Source of the DNA: Rhytidiadelphus loreus | Taxonomy: Eukaryota; Streptophyta; Bryopsida; Hypnales; Hylocomiaceae | Direction of reading: 5' to 3' | Assembly: GCA_947034895.1 (NCBI GenBank) | Contig: OX344762.1 | Coordinates: forward strand, 73,278,981-73,342,980 | Length of the DNA: 64,000 bases | Shown: positions 10,593-22,259 of the stretch, in pieces | How the letters are laid out: each line of letters starts with the position of its first letter | Position numbering within the stretch: the stretch's first letter is position 1 | Translations under genes and position numbers: made by a program | Notes under the pieces: generated by a model | The model's input: only the letters and a program-made list of their open reading frames with translations | Database searches by the model: none | Told to the model about the DNA's origin: nothing

Positions 10593-13500
10593 GATTGAAA
10601 GTTGAAATCAATCGTCTCTAAAGATCATGAGTCATGAGTAAGTGTAGACTTCCATGTACACGTGGGGTACAAAAATCTTACAGCCGGACTATTTCAGCCA
10701 TTCAAATTCTTATTGCATATAGTATAGAAAAAAAATTGGAATTTTTCTTTCTGCATAATTATCACCCAATTCTTATGCCATCCCAATAAAGCATAGCAAA
10801 TTTCAGTTCAAGAAAAATAAAACTCCATTTTTCGGTGAATTTTAAAGTCAATGTTTATGGTTTTACATGATATTTGACTTAAAATAATTGGTGATGAATT
10901 TTTTTCTTTGGTTTGCATAGATATGTAGGGAACAGTCATATGCACATCTTTCATATTAACCCTTGGATGCCGGGTCAGTCACCGTGGAAATCATTTGTTT
11001 TGCCACCGTGTGAATTGTTGGCTTAAAAAAATGGAAAAGTACTCATTGGAAGACAAATTACTATAGATGATCTTTCCTTTCCACACAAAATTTGGAGAAT
11101 GAATAGTTGCATTTTTGTCCTACACAGAAAGATTCTTTGTCATTCATCGGCCAAAAAACGTCCTCCGCAGTGTTTATGGGTTAAAAAGCACCCCATTAAC
11201 CCCTAAAGAACAATTGAAAAATAAACCAGGTTGGTTCCTATGAAGTCAATTTTGGTCGGATGTTCACAAAATTTTGATACAAGGTGTGAACATGTACCCC
11301 CTCAATGGGAATTTAATTTTTGAAAAAGTAATTGTACCATTGTGCTCAAATGTGCAAGATTAGTTGCTATTCGTGGAGCAAATAGAAAAATCTAATTACA
11401 ATAAAAAATACTTGTTTTTACAAAATTTGGGCATTGCCACTCCAACATTGAAATCTCTATAGATGGAATTGTCAAACTTTTTTTGAGATGCTTATTGAAG
11501 GGAAGATGTGCATATGGATGTTCCCTACATATCTCCATAATCAAATTAAAAAATTCATCACCAATTGTTTTCAATCACATATCGTGTAAAACCATAAAAA
11601 TTGACTTTTAAAATTCATCAAAAATAGGATTTTTCTTTTTTTAAACTAAAATTTGATAGAAGGATGGGATCTATGACTAGTAGTTTGAAGCTTTAAATAG
11701 GTTGGTTGTAAGATTATTGTACCTCACCTATACAAGATCACAAATGTTATCTCTATAATTCTACATAGAATTGTGCAACACTTGCAAGAAGATAAACAAA
11801 ATTGTTGGCTGCAAAATTTTAGCAAAAGACTTTTTAAAAGTGGTGGAAGTAACTTTGTGACTTCTAGAAATCTATCTTGAACTTACTCTAGAAGGATGGC
11901 ACCCATGACTAGTGGTTTGAAGCCTCACTATCCATCACTCTATTTGCTACTATTTTGCAACTAGATATGAATGAAAAAATTTATATTTATTTTTTAGAGG
12001 TGAAAGTATATATCTACCACAAGCCATAAATTTTCAAATTGTGTGTGTGTGTGAAATTATTGTGATTTTTTTTTTAAATGAAGAAAATTTATGTCAAATA
12101 TAGAATATACTTGAAAGATCTAAAAATTTAATTATAGATGTATATTATAGTGTTTAACATTATAGTATAAAACAAAGTTACCATGTCATTCTAAAATTCA
12201 AACCATGGTTATAGGCCTAAAATTTATATTTCTATTAAATATTGAAATTTATAGATTTTCAATTTTTCCAATTAGAGCAAAAACTACCCTTGATGAGTGA
12301 GTTGATAAGCTTCATTTCATTAATTGAACTCAAATTTAGAAAATTATCATTTTTATAACTAAAATTTCACGCAATTCATTATTTTTGCACTTAGCTATAT
12401 AAATTGCGCTTACTAAAATTCATCTCATCACCAACAAGGGGGCGTTTAGAATAGTCTACCCTATGGTGGAATCCACCTATTTCCCTACAATTTATGTTTG
12501 TTTGCTATTGCTATCCAATAGAGCTCTAAGGGGCAATTGTAGGGAGGGAAGAGGGAAAAGAAAAAAAAAAGGGATGAATGGAAAATTAGGATTTTCAAAG
12601 GGAATTATATAGAAAATAAACCCTAATCCTCCCACCCATAGTCTGCCCCTCTTCAAACAATTGAGGGGGGAATAAAAATAAAAGTTTATTTATTTAGGTT
12701 GCGAACCTACAAAGCTCCAAGAAGTCCGCACATTTCAGCTACAATTATGTGCACAAAGAGTGTACTAGGCCAAATACAAAAATTGTAAATTGCATGTAAA
12801 TATTGATTATTGAGAATCATAATAATTAAAAATGTACATCAAGAAAAAATAGTAAGAAATGGCCAAAATACACTACATGGGTGATCTATGGATTAAACAT
12901 CTTCTTCTTTACAAAAGTCAATAATATCATATTGAGGAAATAACAATAATATTCTTTGAAAATGTACTCAAGAAACTTCCCAAAAAATTGGATGAAAAAA
13001 ATCGTTTCTTCACATCCTACAAACTTCTAAAGGTGAAGTCATGCATAGGATGTTTTGCATCTTCAATAACATTTTAAGATTATCATTGGGCTTAGACATT
13101 TTGGTTGCTTTAAGTTTAACAACAAAACAAACTAAGCTATTCCTTCAATTTTGTTTCTCCCTACTCATATGGAAGTGAAAGCATCATCTAACTTGTCAAA
13201 GGCAATTTTGCCCCTGAAAAACTCCTCCAAAAAATTAAGATTGCAAAAGAGCAAGGAAGTCCATCCTAAGGTAGAAGATACTAAAGGATAATTTACACTA
13301 GGAACTAAGTAAGAAAAAGAAAAGTTATGAACATTCTCATCAGTCAAGCTATGCCATTTTAAAGTTTTGTATCAACAAGAGTGTTCATAACTTGAAGTTT
13401 TCTTGGCTTAGCCCCAAGTGTAAAACAACCCTTATATAAATTAGGGAATTAATGTCAAAATTTTGAGAATACTCTTTGTATTCTTTGGTTTTGGGTTCAG

Positions 13501-14850
13501 AAGATAGTGATCCATATTCCATATTTTACATTTTTCTAGTTTAAAATATTGCAAAATGGTTATCCTTTTTATATTTTTTTCAATATGAATTTTTTTTCAT
13601 TCTATGTTCCAAGATGTATATTGTGCCAATCTACCAATGACCACTTTTAGAACAAATTGAGTAGTGTAGACTACAAGTCTTCATTTGAAATCTTCAACTA
13701 TAGTTTTGGTGAATTTGATAAATTTTCAAAGGAATTACTTCAAAATTGATTTGAAATAAATTTATAAATATTCTTCAAAACATGACAGTGATTGTAGATC
13801 ATTTTTAATTTTAATGTTTAAAATTTGGTCTTTTGATGCAAGCATCAAATTTTTTTTCATTAAAGTTTGAAGAAACCATGCTTTATAAAACATCTCAATT
13901 TTGTCACCTACACCTTTATGACATTTAGGGATTAAGAATGAAAACCAAGATTCCTTTTTATCCACAATTTTTACCATGAATTTTTTAAAGTTATAATTTC
14001 GAGTGTAAAATTTGAAGGACCTTATTTACCAGTGAATAAGGATTGATAGATACTTAAAATAAGAATATTCTATAAGATTATTTTTTTATACACAATTTTT
14101 TGAATACTAATTTTTCAAAATATTTGGCATCTATGTTTAAAATATTTTTTACCAACCTTGACCACCAAGTATGGTAATTTATATAAAGAAGTCAAAATAG
14201 TATTTTTTTTCCCTACTAATGTCTTATAATCTACTTGGTCAAAGTTTGTAAAATGTCTTCCATACATTGCCATACAAAGTCTAATAGAAGATCCTATAGT
14301 TGGATTGGTAAAAAATACAAATGCTTAAATTTTTTGTTGTTTGTAATACAAATGGCAATTTTGAAGCGTCTTTTGGTAAAACATTGGGATGAATGTTTTA
14401 GAAAAGTTACATAGGTGGAATAAGAAGCAAACTACCAAATATATAGTCAAGTGACCTACCTTCATTTCTATGTTAGTATGTCATTTAACTTGCTTATCTT
14501 AGGATCCTTCAAATTGGCCTTAAAGAAAGGTCATCTTCTAAAGGGTCAAAAATTATTTTAAATGAATGAGATAGTATTCACACAAAAACATTGGCTTATA
14601 GTACAACTACAACACCCCATTCATCATCTAGAATATAGATGTCAAAATACTTATAGAGACAAAATAAATTAGAGGGACTTATTGTCGAAAGTGTAGATGT
14701 TTGAAACATGATGTACAACCCCTGGACATTTTAGTAACTACTAATGGACAACAAAGGTAGATATTTATATAGTGTGTAATGTTGATTAATTAGTATGGGT
14801 TCCCTTAAAATCCCTATTCAGTGTTGATAGGAACCCAATTGGAGTTATTA
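10593..14850. other. Non-coding part of duplication copy A
   Basis: AT-rich sequence that aligns with 33,010-37,480 of copy B. No frame in it is conserved between the copies, so I call no gene. Copy-specific differences are the TTAA element at 10,960-11,180 (copy A only), the empty site for a copy B element at about 12,443, and 12,660-13,005, which has no counterpart in copy B. Confidence 0.6.
10960..11180. mobile_element. TTAA-flanked (piggyBac-like) small element, 221 bp
   Basis: TTAA stands on both sides (10956-10959 and 11181-11184). The ends are CCCTTGGATGCC and the inverse of ATGGG, a loose inverted repeat starting CCC. Copy B has the empty site with one TTAA at 33,295-33,298. A TTAA duplication with CCC ends is the hallmark of piggyBac. 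No transposase is present. Confidence 0.7.
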
Positions 14851-15493
14851 GAGCATCTACACCAATGAATTTCATCCGGATACGGAAGAACCCCTTCACC
14901 AACATTCCCTATTCCTAAAAATTTAGGGAAGGGGGGTCTAAATTCCTCATATGGGATGATGGATAAAGAACTCAAATGGAGTTTGTAATCCCTAAACCAC
15001 TTTTCACCTTCCCAACATGAGTTGTGCTTCATTGATTCGTGGAAGCACTATTCATTTGGCCTTGTTACTATTTCTACAGTTTCGTTTAGACTTCTCCTTG
15101 CTTGTATATAGAAATAAGTTGAAAATTTAGGGAAAAAACTCGTGGGTGCTTGCCTCCCTTAGAGCATCCCCACCAACGTGTTCTCTATCCCCAAACTTGG
15201 AACCTCAAACTAGTCAACTTTGACTTTATAGAGATGAAACCTCGCGAGTTCTCTATATGAGCTCCAATATAGGGAATTGGGCCCAACTTTTACCGAGTTG
15301 TCTATAAATTTGGAGTAGAGATCTTGTTTCGAGACTGGTGCGCGCAAGTTTCTGTGTCCCCATCCCCATCTGAGGTCCTCTCCCTAAATATTTAGGGATA
15401 TAGAACAGATTGGTGGGGATGCTCTTATCCCCATCTTTGCTCCCCTTCATCCCAACGGAGATAGGGATAGGGAAGCCACTGGTGGGGATGCTC
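14851..15493. mobile_element. GAGCATC small inverted-repeat element (outer)
   Basis: The ends GAGCATCTACACCA and the inverse TGGTGGGGATGCTC form imperfect inverted repeats. Flanks are TTA on the left and TTC on the right, a decayed TTA duplication. Copy B lacks it: there the flanking GGAGTTATT runs straight into an A-run and AAAGAATTGG at about 42,165. The TTA target suggests PIF/Harbinger (Tourist-like). A second copy is nested inside. Confidence 0.7.
15162..15424. mobile_element. GAGCATC small element (inner, nested)
   Basis: Inverted ends GAGCATCCCCACCAA, with perfect TTA duplications at 15159-15161 and 15425-15427. It is inserted within the older copy of the same family. Confidence 0.75.
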
Positions 15494-16655
15494 TTCGAAA
15501 AGAATTGGAGTTATTTTCTCACTCTGACCTACATACGGAGGTTGCCTTCCAGGGGTTGATTAAGTTTTGCTGCACTGGTGGAGACGCTCCAGTTTTCAGT
15601 AAGCGAGTGCCGCACTCGCTCACTCACCAAGCTCGATCTGACCACAAAATGACTGGCTGAAAGTGTCGGTGCAGCACCCGCCCAGAAAACCCCGCCTCAA
15701 CTCTTCCCGAGCTTGGAGAGTTTCAGAGCACGAGAAAGTCACTGCCCGGCCAAGGAATCCCGGGGAATCACTTGGAAAGTCCCGATGGCATCGTCCCGAA
15801 GCAGCAGCATATTCGCCATGTGGTGCACAAAGCTTGGAGCTTGCCAATCAGAACCGCAACCGTAAAGAATCTCTCTGCGCGGAAGACTGGGTCCCTGAGC
15901 ACTGACTACTGATCACGGCTACGGAGTACTGTCTGACGACCCAAACCCCAAAGCGAAAGGAAGATTCACAAAATCACGAAACCATCAGAGAGGAAGTAGA
16001 ACTCGGGTCTCTTTTGAGACCACTGCAGAAATCTCAGTGTCATTGCAAAGCTGCGCTAAGCTAGTGTACATTTGGGCTGGAAATCGGCTTCCGTCGTCTG
16101 CCTTCAAAAATAGTGTCTATTCTTCGACACGACACGACGAGGTTTCAAATCAGAATACACTCTCACTAGAACTCGTCCTAATGCAAACTACAATAAATTT
16201 ACAACCTCCTGATCTTGTTCTGCAACTGGCGTCCCTCATCGTCCCTACGGTAATATACACCAGCTTGACTGTTCTTCCAGAATCTGGCCATGTCCTAGCT
16301 GGTTTCAAGGCTCTAATGGCACTCGGACATAAATTCTATCCCGAAGAGGGTAATGAGAGAAGAGAAAACCCTGGCCTAATCAAATCATCGAAAAGGAAGA
16401 ATTATTTTGGGGTCGCTCACGACTTAAATTGCCACTTTCCATTGCTAGAAATGAGCCACATTGATATCAAACTGATGAGAAGATGCGGTGAAGAGAAGAA
16501 TGTGGCCACTCTTCAGCATCATTTCTTCAGTCTGGGCACTTGGCCATCTTCTCCATGAAGCCTTGCGAATTTATGAAACTTTTTTTGGTTTAGGATGATG
16601 TTCCATTCCAACTGCAGGGGCCGTTCTAGTGATTACAGCTTCGATCCTCACAACG
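15494..16655. other. Distal part of duplication copy A (no confirmed gene)
   Basis: GC-richer than its surroundings and closely matching 42,180-43,245. The frames 15,663-15,905 and 16,037-16,558 (plus) are tempting, but the second is shifted by two bases in copy B and the first shows mostly amino-acid-changing differences. It may be the region downstream of an ancestral GT92 gene, since in copy B the GT92 stop codon lies at the same boundary. Confidence 0.5.
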
Positions 16656-18957
16656 TGCTTCATCAATTTGACCACTTGATCACCTGCTCAATGAGACCTT
16701 GAAGCTTGATGAAAGCTTCTTCGTGCACTTGTTGCATGCAACAGGCTCCATTCTATCATAATCCAATTCCAATACTCTACAATTGCCTTTTGATTAGTTG
16801 GCTTTGGATTGAAAGAAATGAGGCATTGCAAAATTCTAGCTTCATCTTCAATAAAAAGTGAGAAACCCATCATTATCATAAACGTAACCATCTTGGCTTA
16901 AGACATCTTAGTTGAAAACCTAGCTTAACCTCTAAAAGTTCAAAGTCTTGTAATGAGTTTTTTCAAATTTTAGACAAATTCCTACAATGTAAAATTTGAA
17001 TGTAAAATCTTTTTATTAAAATTTGAAAGTAAAGGAATGTACTAGCATTCTCGGAATATAATTCTATAATTTCTATTTCAAATGGTGCATGTAAGAATTT
17101 TTTTTGTCCTTCTAATCACATAATGATCAAATCCATGTAGCAAGAAAAGAAACAAAAATATAGAAATAAATTATTTAATATTTGATTTTGACATATTTCA
17201 ATTATGTTTTAGAATTATTATCAATTTAACTTTCCCCCCTCAATCTTGAACCTACTACTACTTGACTATTTTTAGAAAATAAAAATTAAATTTCGTTTAA
17301 AGATCAATTAATTGTATACATTTTTTGAATTCTCCACCATGAAGATTCAAAGATTAACTATGTAATGCAAGAATTTTAAGTAAAGAGGATTCTTATTCTA
17401 AAAACCTCACATGACAAGATACAAAAAAAACATATTTTTTTCTCTTGAAGCTCTAATATCATCCAATTCATGGAGTCAAAGTTTTTGAAATTTTCCCTCA
17501 CATTCTCATACCAATGAATCAATAAGGCTCATCATCAAATATCCCAAAAAATAGTTTTTTTTCATTGTTGCTCTTTGTTCTAAAAATGATAGATTTTAAG
17601 TAGTTTTTGGTAAAACATAGTTTTAAAACATTAGGGATTATTAATCATGCCGTAAATAAATATTCATTCAAACTCCAATGTTGCTCCCCAAACCACGAGC
17701 CTCCTTTTACACAAAAAGGAAACTCAACATTCTTTGATACCTTGCTTTATGAAATACCCAAGGTTACCTAATTAATGCCCTATTGGACACTTGGGCTTCA
17801 ACAAAAGCTCAAACTACTTCTCTAACTTCTAGAAATTGAAGGTAAAAAGTTCACAATACTCAACACATTGGACATAGGATACTAGATTAGAGGGTAGTTG
17901 TAAGAAACACTTCACATTTTTTGTTCAAAATTGCGTTTTTTGGCCATAGGACTGGCAGTACTATGCAATACTACCAATACTACGTTTTAGAAGCGCCCCG
18001 ACAAATCCGCATTGTTGATTTAAGGCGCATGCAGATCTACACCATTAATTTAGTACTATGTTGTACTATGCAGTACTACGGATTACTACGAAGTACTGCA
18101 GAAGCCACTAGGAGCAGAAAGTAGCAGAAAAGGGGTTTGTAGTGATTTTCATTTTTAGTAATTCAAAAAAAATTCAAAAAAATTCCATAAAAAAATTCAT
18201 TTTGTTAGAGAAGATTGCACTCACATTGCACTAAAAAATTCATGAAGGAAAATTATAACCTCTTTGTAGCTTTCGCGCAAAGGAAGGTCACTTTGACCCC
18301 ATGTGTGCAATCGGCATGATGCTATTTTCATACAAACTCATCGTCAACCCTTTAAGTATTAGTAGACCTCCAATATGTCCAATTTGTGGCTTCAAATTCA
18401 CATTTTTGGGTCAATAATAGGACTAAAACCCATCAAAATGGCCAAGGTAGACACCCAATCGGGGACAGGTTAAAAATAGTAAACTAATTTTTTTTAAATT
18501 GAAAAAATCACTCAAGGTCTACAACTTTAGCATCTACCTTCATTCTAAATTTCATGCCAAATGGACAAACAATGCAAAAGTTATGAGCAAAAAGCCAATT
18601 TTTAAGGGCAAGGGGACAAGAAATAGGACAAGTGTTTCTTGCAATTACCCTAGAGAAAAAATTACTTTCACACAAATAAAGTATGGACAATGCACCCATA
18701 ATCAACATTGCCCAAAATGTGACAACTACATTTGGACGAGAAAGCATCACCATTTCCTAAATATTGATTACACAAGATGTATAAAATTTAAATCAAAACA
18801 TAAGGGGTGATGAGATTTATTTGACACACCTACTTTAAATATTCATAACTTATTCATGCATGGTCCAAATAGTGCATATAGCCCATGCTAAAGTTTACTA
18901 GAAACCTCTTTTATTGGCCATTAAGATCCAATAGAAATCATTTAAGTTCAATAATAC
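16656..18957. other. Intergenic region left of the 9-kb TIR element
   Basis: AT-rich, without a supportable gene. Positions 17,945-18,110 are full of TAC/GTA words (GTACTATGCAATACTACC and similar), forming an imperfect self-complementary stretch. I see nothing else to name. Confidence 0.5.
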
Positions 18958-19164
18958 TAAGGGCCACTTCACACTGCGGCTGAAGGTTGAGAGGCCGTAG
19001 GATTCCACCAATCAAATTTCAAGAAACCCAAAGTTCGGCCTCTCAACTGTCAACATGGCGACGGACTCTCAAAGGAAGTTTGGGTTGGCTAGAAATGAAT
19101 GCCCAAACTATGGTCGAGAGGCCATCAACTTATGACAAGATCTCAACCATTAGATTGGTAGGTG

Positions 19165-19320
19165 AGACTTCATTACTAAGAGTTTGGCCTTTGGGCTTGG
19201 CCTTTGGAGGCTTTACACTATAGCCGGCCAAGTTAAGAGGCCATGGGAGTTCATTGTCAAGGGTTTGGACTTTGGGCTTGGCCTTTGAAAGCTTCACACT
19301 ATGGCCGGCCAAAGGCTCCA
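19165..19320. repeat. Sub-terminal tandem repeat, about 80 bp x 2
   Basis: Two units share TTTGGGCTTGGCCTTTG, then a CACTAT-GCCGGCCAA block, starting near 19,168 and 19,248. They lie just inside the left end of the TIR element. Confidence 0.7.
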
Positions 19321-19389
19321 ATTTCTATTATTTATTGCCTATTTATTGCTCATTTCTTTGGACTCTCAACAAAGTTTGGCCACTCACAC

Positions 19390-19700
19390 AGGAAGATTTC
19401 GAGGGATTAGCAGGGGCTAATCTTTCACGCAGTAGCCCCTACTTTAGCCCCTTTTTACAAGGCACTCGCAAAATCTGAAATTTTCTTTGTTGACGTAACT
19501 TTAGACCCCAAAAATGTCCACCTTGGCCGGGCTAAAGTGTGAGACTTTAGACCCAGCCAACGTAGGTTGCACTATCCAGGGCTAATGTAATAGAGGTTAG
19601 TCCCAGCTGAATCTTCCATTGTTAGATGGGTCTAATGTTGTTGTAATCAAGTGCTTCCGTTAGGCGGGGCTAAAGTCTTTGTTAGTGAAATGGTCTACAC
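19390..19700. repeat. Sub-terminal CTAAAGT/GCTAA-rich region, left
   Basis: Repeated words in both directions: AGGGGCTAATC, CTTTAGCCCC, GGGCTAAAGT, TTAGACCC. The right end (27,560-27,870) has the same words in inverted order. Confidence 0.6.
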
Positions 19701-20447
19701 AATGCTTTTCATGGCCGATAGCAATTGCAATGGCATTGTGCCACATGGAACAAAAAGCAAAAAACAATAGAACCAATAGCATTGGATAGACACATAATAA
19801 GCTTTAATTAAAATAAAATTCATAGGTACAAAATACAAATGTCCCTAGTTCTAATATACCATTGTCTAGTGCCTTGTACCTAAAACACTACTCCTATTCC
19901 AACTACTCCTATTCCATCTTCATGCCTCCTCTATATGATGGGCTTGGGAACTTCAACGTTTAGCCGAAACACCAGAAAAGAAATCCTGCACACGGAGACA
20001 AAGAAATTTCATATTCACATAGTAGGTTCATCATACAAGCATATATACAAACGAGAACCCAAATTACTGCAATCTCTAGGCACGTAAGTCAATACAGATA
20101 CATCATACAACTGAATCCCTTCGATTGACATACAAGTGTATCAATATATATAATGGTAATAGACAGGTCAATAGAACGCGATAAGGTTACTTGCCTCTTT
20201 CAAATAACTACGCAGCGCTTTAAGATCTAATGGAAATTCGGAAAACCGTTACAAATAATCCCAGTAAATCCATCTTCTTGATCAAGTCCATATTCAGGAC
20301 ATTAAAGAATTGCACCATGATTGCCACACATTCACAAATAAAATAGCAAATCAGCACGAGAATATCTAGGACAATTATTAAAACCCATAAAGATTTCACT
20401 TGTTGGAAACCATAAACCTTCATCTATCGTATTACTTGTTGCCATAC

Positions 20448-20920
20448 CTCTATCCAGACACGAGTCAAGATCTTTGAAGTGTTTGATAACACAATCTTCA
20501 TCTTTGACAATTTTATCAACCGCGCTTTCAATCATCGTTTGGTACTGTTCCATAAGTTCCTCAGAATTTTGCTGCTTCAATACTGGATTGTACAACATCT
20601 GCAGAAACAAGGTCGTTTCCTGCCAAAACCATTACAAAAAGGAACATCAGCCAAAACAGAACAAGTACAATCAAATAAGTCAGGATATCGAACACAAACA
20701 ATCAAGGAAAGTCACAAGCTATCACATCACCTTCTCTTAGACTAAGCAAGGAAAAGCCTTCACGATCCAGGTTCCGTCCCAGTTATACAGGTAGATACAT
20801 GATAAATAAATAAATAAGAAAAAAGCCCACGATATAAATTTCCCAGAACATTACCCCCTGTAAGATTTCTTCTGGCATGCTAGCGAATGTCTTCAAAAGA
20901 ACTTGCAACGGCGATTTAAC
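20448..20920 (-). pseudogene. Two exons of an unrecognised gene
   Basis: Exon 20855-20920 (22 codons, acceptor CTGCAG, donor GTAATG) joins in phase 0 to exon 20448-20619 (57 codons plus one base, acceptor TTTTGGCAG, donor GTATGG). The product starts VKSPLQVLLKTFASMPEE and continues with a helical, acidic segment (EELMEQYQTMIESAVDKIV). The splice sites and clean frame argue for a true gene fragment. A next exon could start at about 20,264 (ATGGATTTACTGG) and stop soon after, but that is weak. I cannot name the family. It lies downstream of the MLO pieces on the same strand but does not resemble an MLO C-terminus, so it may come from another gene. Confidence 0.4.
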
Positions 20921-21054
20921 CTGCAGACAAGCTGAAGTTGATTAGAAAAATGGGACTCAAAAAGATCGTACACTCATTTCTGATAAAAACAACACCAAGT
21001 AGATTTGAAAAAATGAAATGAAAAAGTCCAACTACAAATTAAAAAAAATACAAC

Positions 21055-21562
21055 TGAGAACCGTCCACATTCAGAAACCAGAACGCCATCACGGAGCCCC
21101 ACAACCATATACTGCATACAGAAATTAACGAACTCAAAGGCGATATTAATATCAGACATTAATTTCTCTTGATGGAATTCCATGTACAGTCAGATGCATG
21201 CTTGTGCCAAGCGAAGGGAAGAAGTTGACCTTAAAAAAAGAAAAACTAGATGAATCTAAGGATACCTGATGCCAACAATGGTCTCGAAGTCGTCCTCTAT
21301 GGTGCGAACCACGTACGCATGGAAGTCGTATGAGTCCTTCAAATTATGTTTCTGCAATTCATTCCCAAGTGCATGCGCAGCCATTATTCCATGAGTGGAA
21401 TCAAACGTACTGGACTGAATTGAAGCAAAGCATGAAAAATTCTCTGCCATGCATAGGATAAGTAATAGCTAGAAGTGCGACACCAACACTTACAGTGATG
21501 AAACTGAGGCGAAGGGCCATGTAGTCCGCACGCGGAATGTAAAATTGCTGAAAGAAGCAAAC
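21055..21562 (-). pseudogene. MLO-family membrane protein, gene fragment (three exons)
   Basis: Three exons with GT..AG junctions and compatible phases: 21494-21562 (CFFQQFYIPRADYMALRLSF), 21266-21414 ([10 protein letters not shown], then [20 protein letters not shown]) and 21055-21111 (IWLWGSVMAFWFLNVDG). These match the conserved MLO core: FFRQF..DY..LR.GF, then F.F..Y..R.LEDDF..VVGIS, then LW....FLLLNV.GW. MLO proteins are plasma-membrane proteins with seven membrane spans, known for powdery mildew susceptibility, root touch response and pollen-tube reception. They are usually about 500 residues. Only about 90 are seen here, with no N-terminal spans and no calmodulin-binding tail. It is a truncated copy, perhaps carried by the surrounding transposon. 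The third exon's 3' border is uncertain. Confidence 0.7.
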
Positions 21563-21706
21563 CTGTGGATTCATGAATTGCACAACAAACACCCCATTTC
21601 AAAACCCTTTTAGTTATATCACCAGGATTATTCTATAATAACGTGGAGACCTCAATTATATGTACCTCAATCAGAAAAGAAAATGAAACCATCAAACGTA
21701 ACGGAC

Positions 21707-21920
21707 TTACCATCCACACAACAAATCTGGATCTGCTCCATGGCTTCGACGTATGGTACCGCTCAAACAATCCTGCGCACGAACCCTAAACCTAGCCCCC
21801 ACTTCTTCATGAATCAGAGGTTGAAAAGTTTGAAAAGCAGCCAACATCTTCGAAGAGGTTACCGGCAACAAAGAAGTCACGTTCGCCCAAGTCTGCTCCT
21901 CTTCAAGCATCATAGCTTGA
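21707..21920 (-). other. Possible further exon upstream of the MLO fragment
   Basis: An open minus-strand stretch ends at a good donor (GGATG|GTAAGT at about 21,710). Its protein (LLPVTSSKMLAAFQTFQP) resembles nothing I know in MLO, and it overlaps the 99-bp repeat, which reads better on the plus strand. It can be joined to the first MLO exon only in a frame that loses the MLO motif, so I doubt it. Confidence 0.2.
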
Positions 21921-22253
21921 AAATCTTGAAGAACGATCAACACCTCCAAAGAGAATATCGTCAACAACAAAGAAATTACGCTCACCCCAGTCTTCTACTG
22001 TTCAATCTCTGAAGGTTGAAAAGCTTGAAGTTCAATCAACACCTCCACAGAGAATAGCATCAGCGACAAAGAAATCACGCTCGTCCAAGCCTTCAACTGT
22101 TCAGCCTTTGCAAGTTGAAAGTCTTGAAGAACAATCAACACCTCCGAATAGAATAGCATCAGCGACAAAGACTGGGGCTTCGGGAGGAAGCTTGGATGGC
22201 CTTTCCCCGTCCGTTGCCCAATTCCGTCAACCCCTATTGCCGCTGGGATGATA
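21836..22253 (+). repeat. 99-bp tandem repeat with a 33-codon reading frame
   Basis: About 3.5 units of 99 bp: two well-kept units starting TCAACACCTCC at about 21,938 and 22,037, an older unit before them and a partial one at 22,136. On the plus strand each unit encodes a Ser/Thr/Lys-rich repeat containing STPPxRIxSxTKK and a VExLExQ end. A period that is a multiple of three suggests origin in a coding sequence. The oldest unit has an in-frame TAG, and the frame ends with TGA at about 22,251. No start or upstream exon is evident. Confidence 0.6.
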
Positions 22254-22259
22254 AAAGCG

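Larger units (their letters stand above)
1..16655. repeat. Segmental duplication, copy A
   Basis: This block matches 28,440-43,245 in the same orientation, apart from insertions and deletions. Anchors seen in both copies are the kinase gene, the region upstream of it, the stretch around 11,185/33,301, the stretch around 13,010/35,600 and the block 15,500-16,655/42,180-43,245. The match already exists at about position 44, so the unit starts near or before the window edge. Copy A carries a copia element, a TTAA element and GAGCATC elements that copy B lacks. Similarity stops just where the GT92 stop codon lies in copy B. Confidence 0.9.

Noticed and set aside
15663..16558. Two plus-strand frames (80 and 173 codons) in the distal part of copy A
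   Set aside because: In copy B the longer one is shifted by two bases, and the shorter one differs mostly at amino-acid-changing positions. No domain is recognised.
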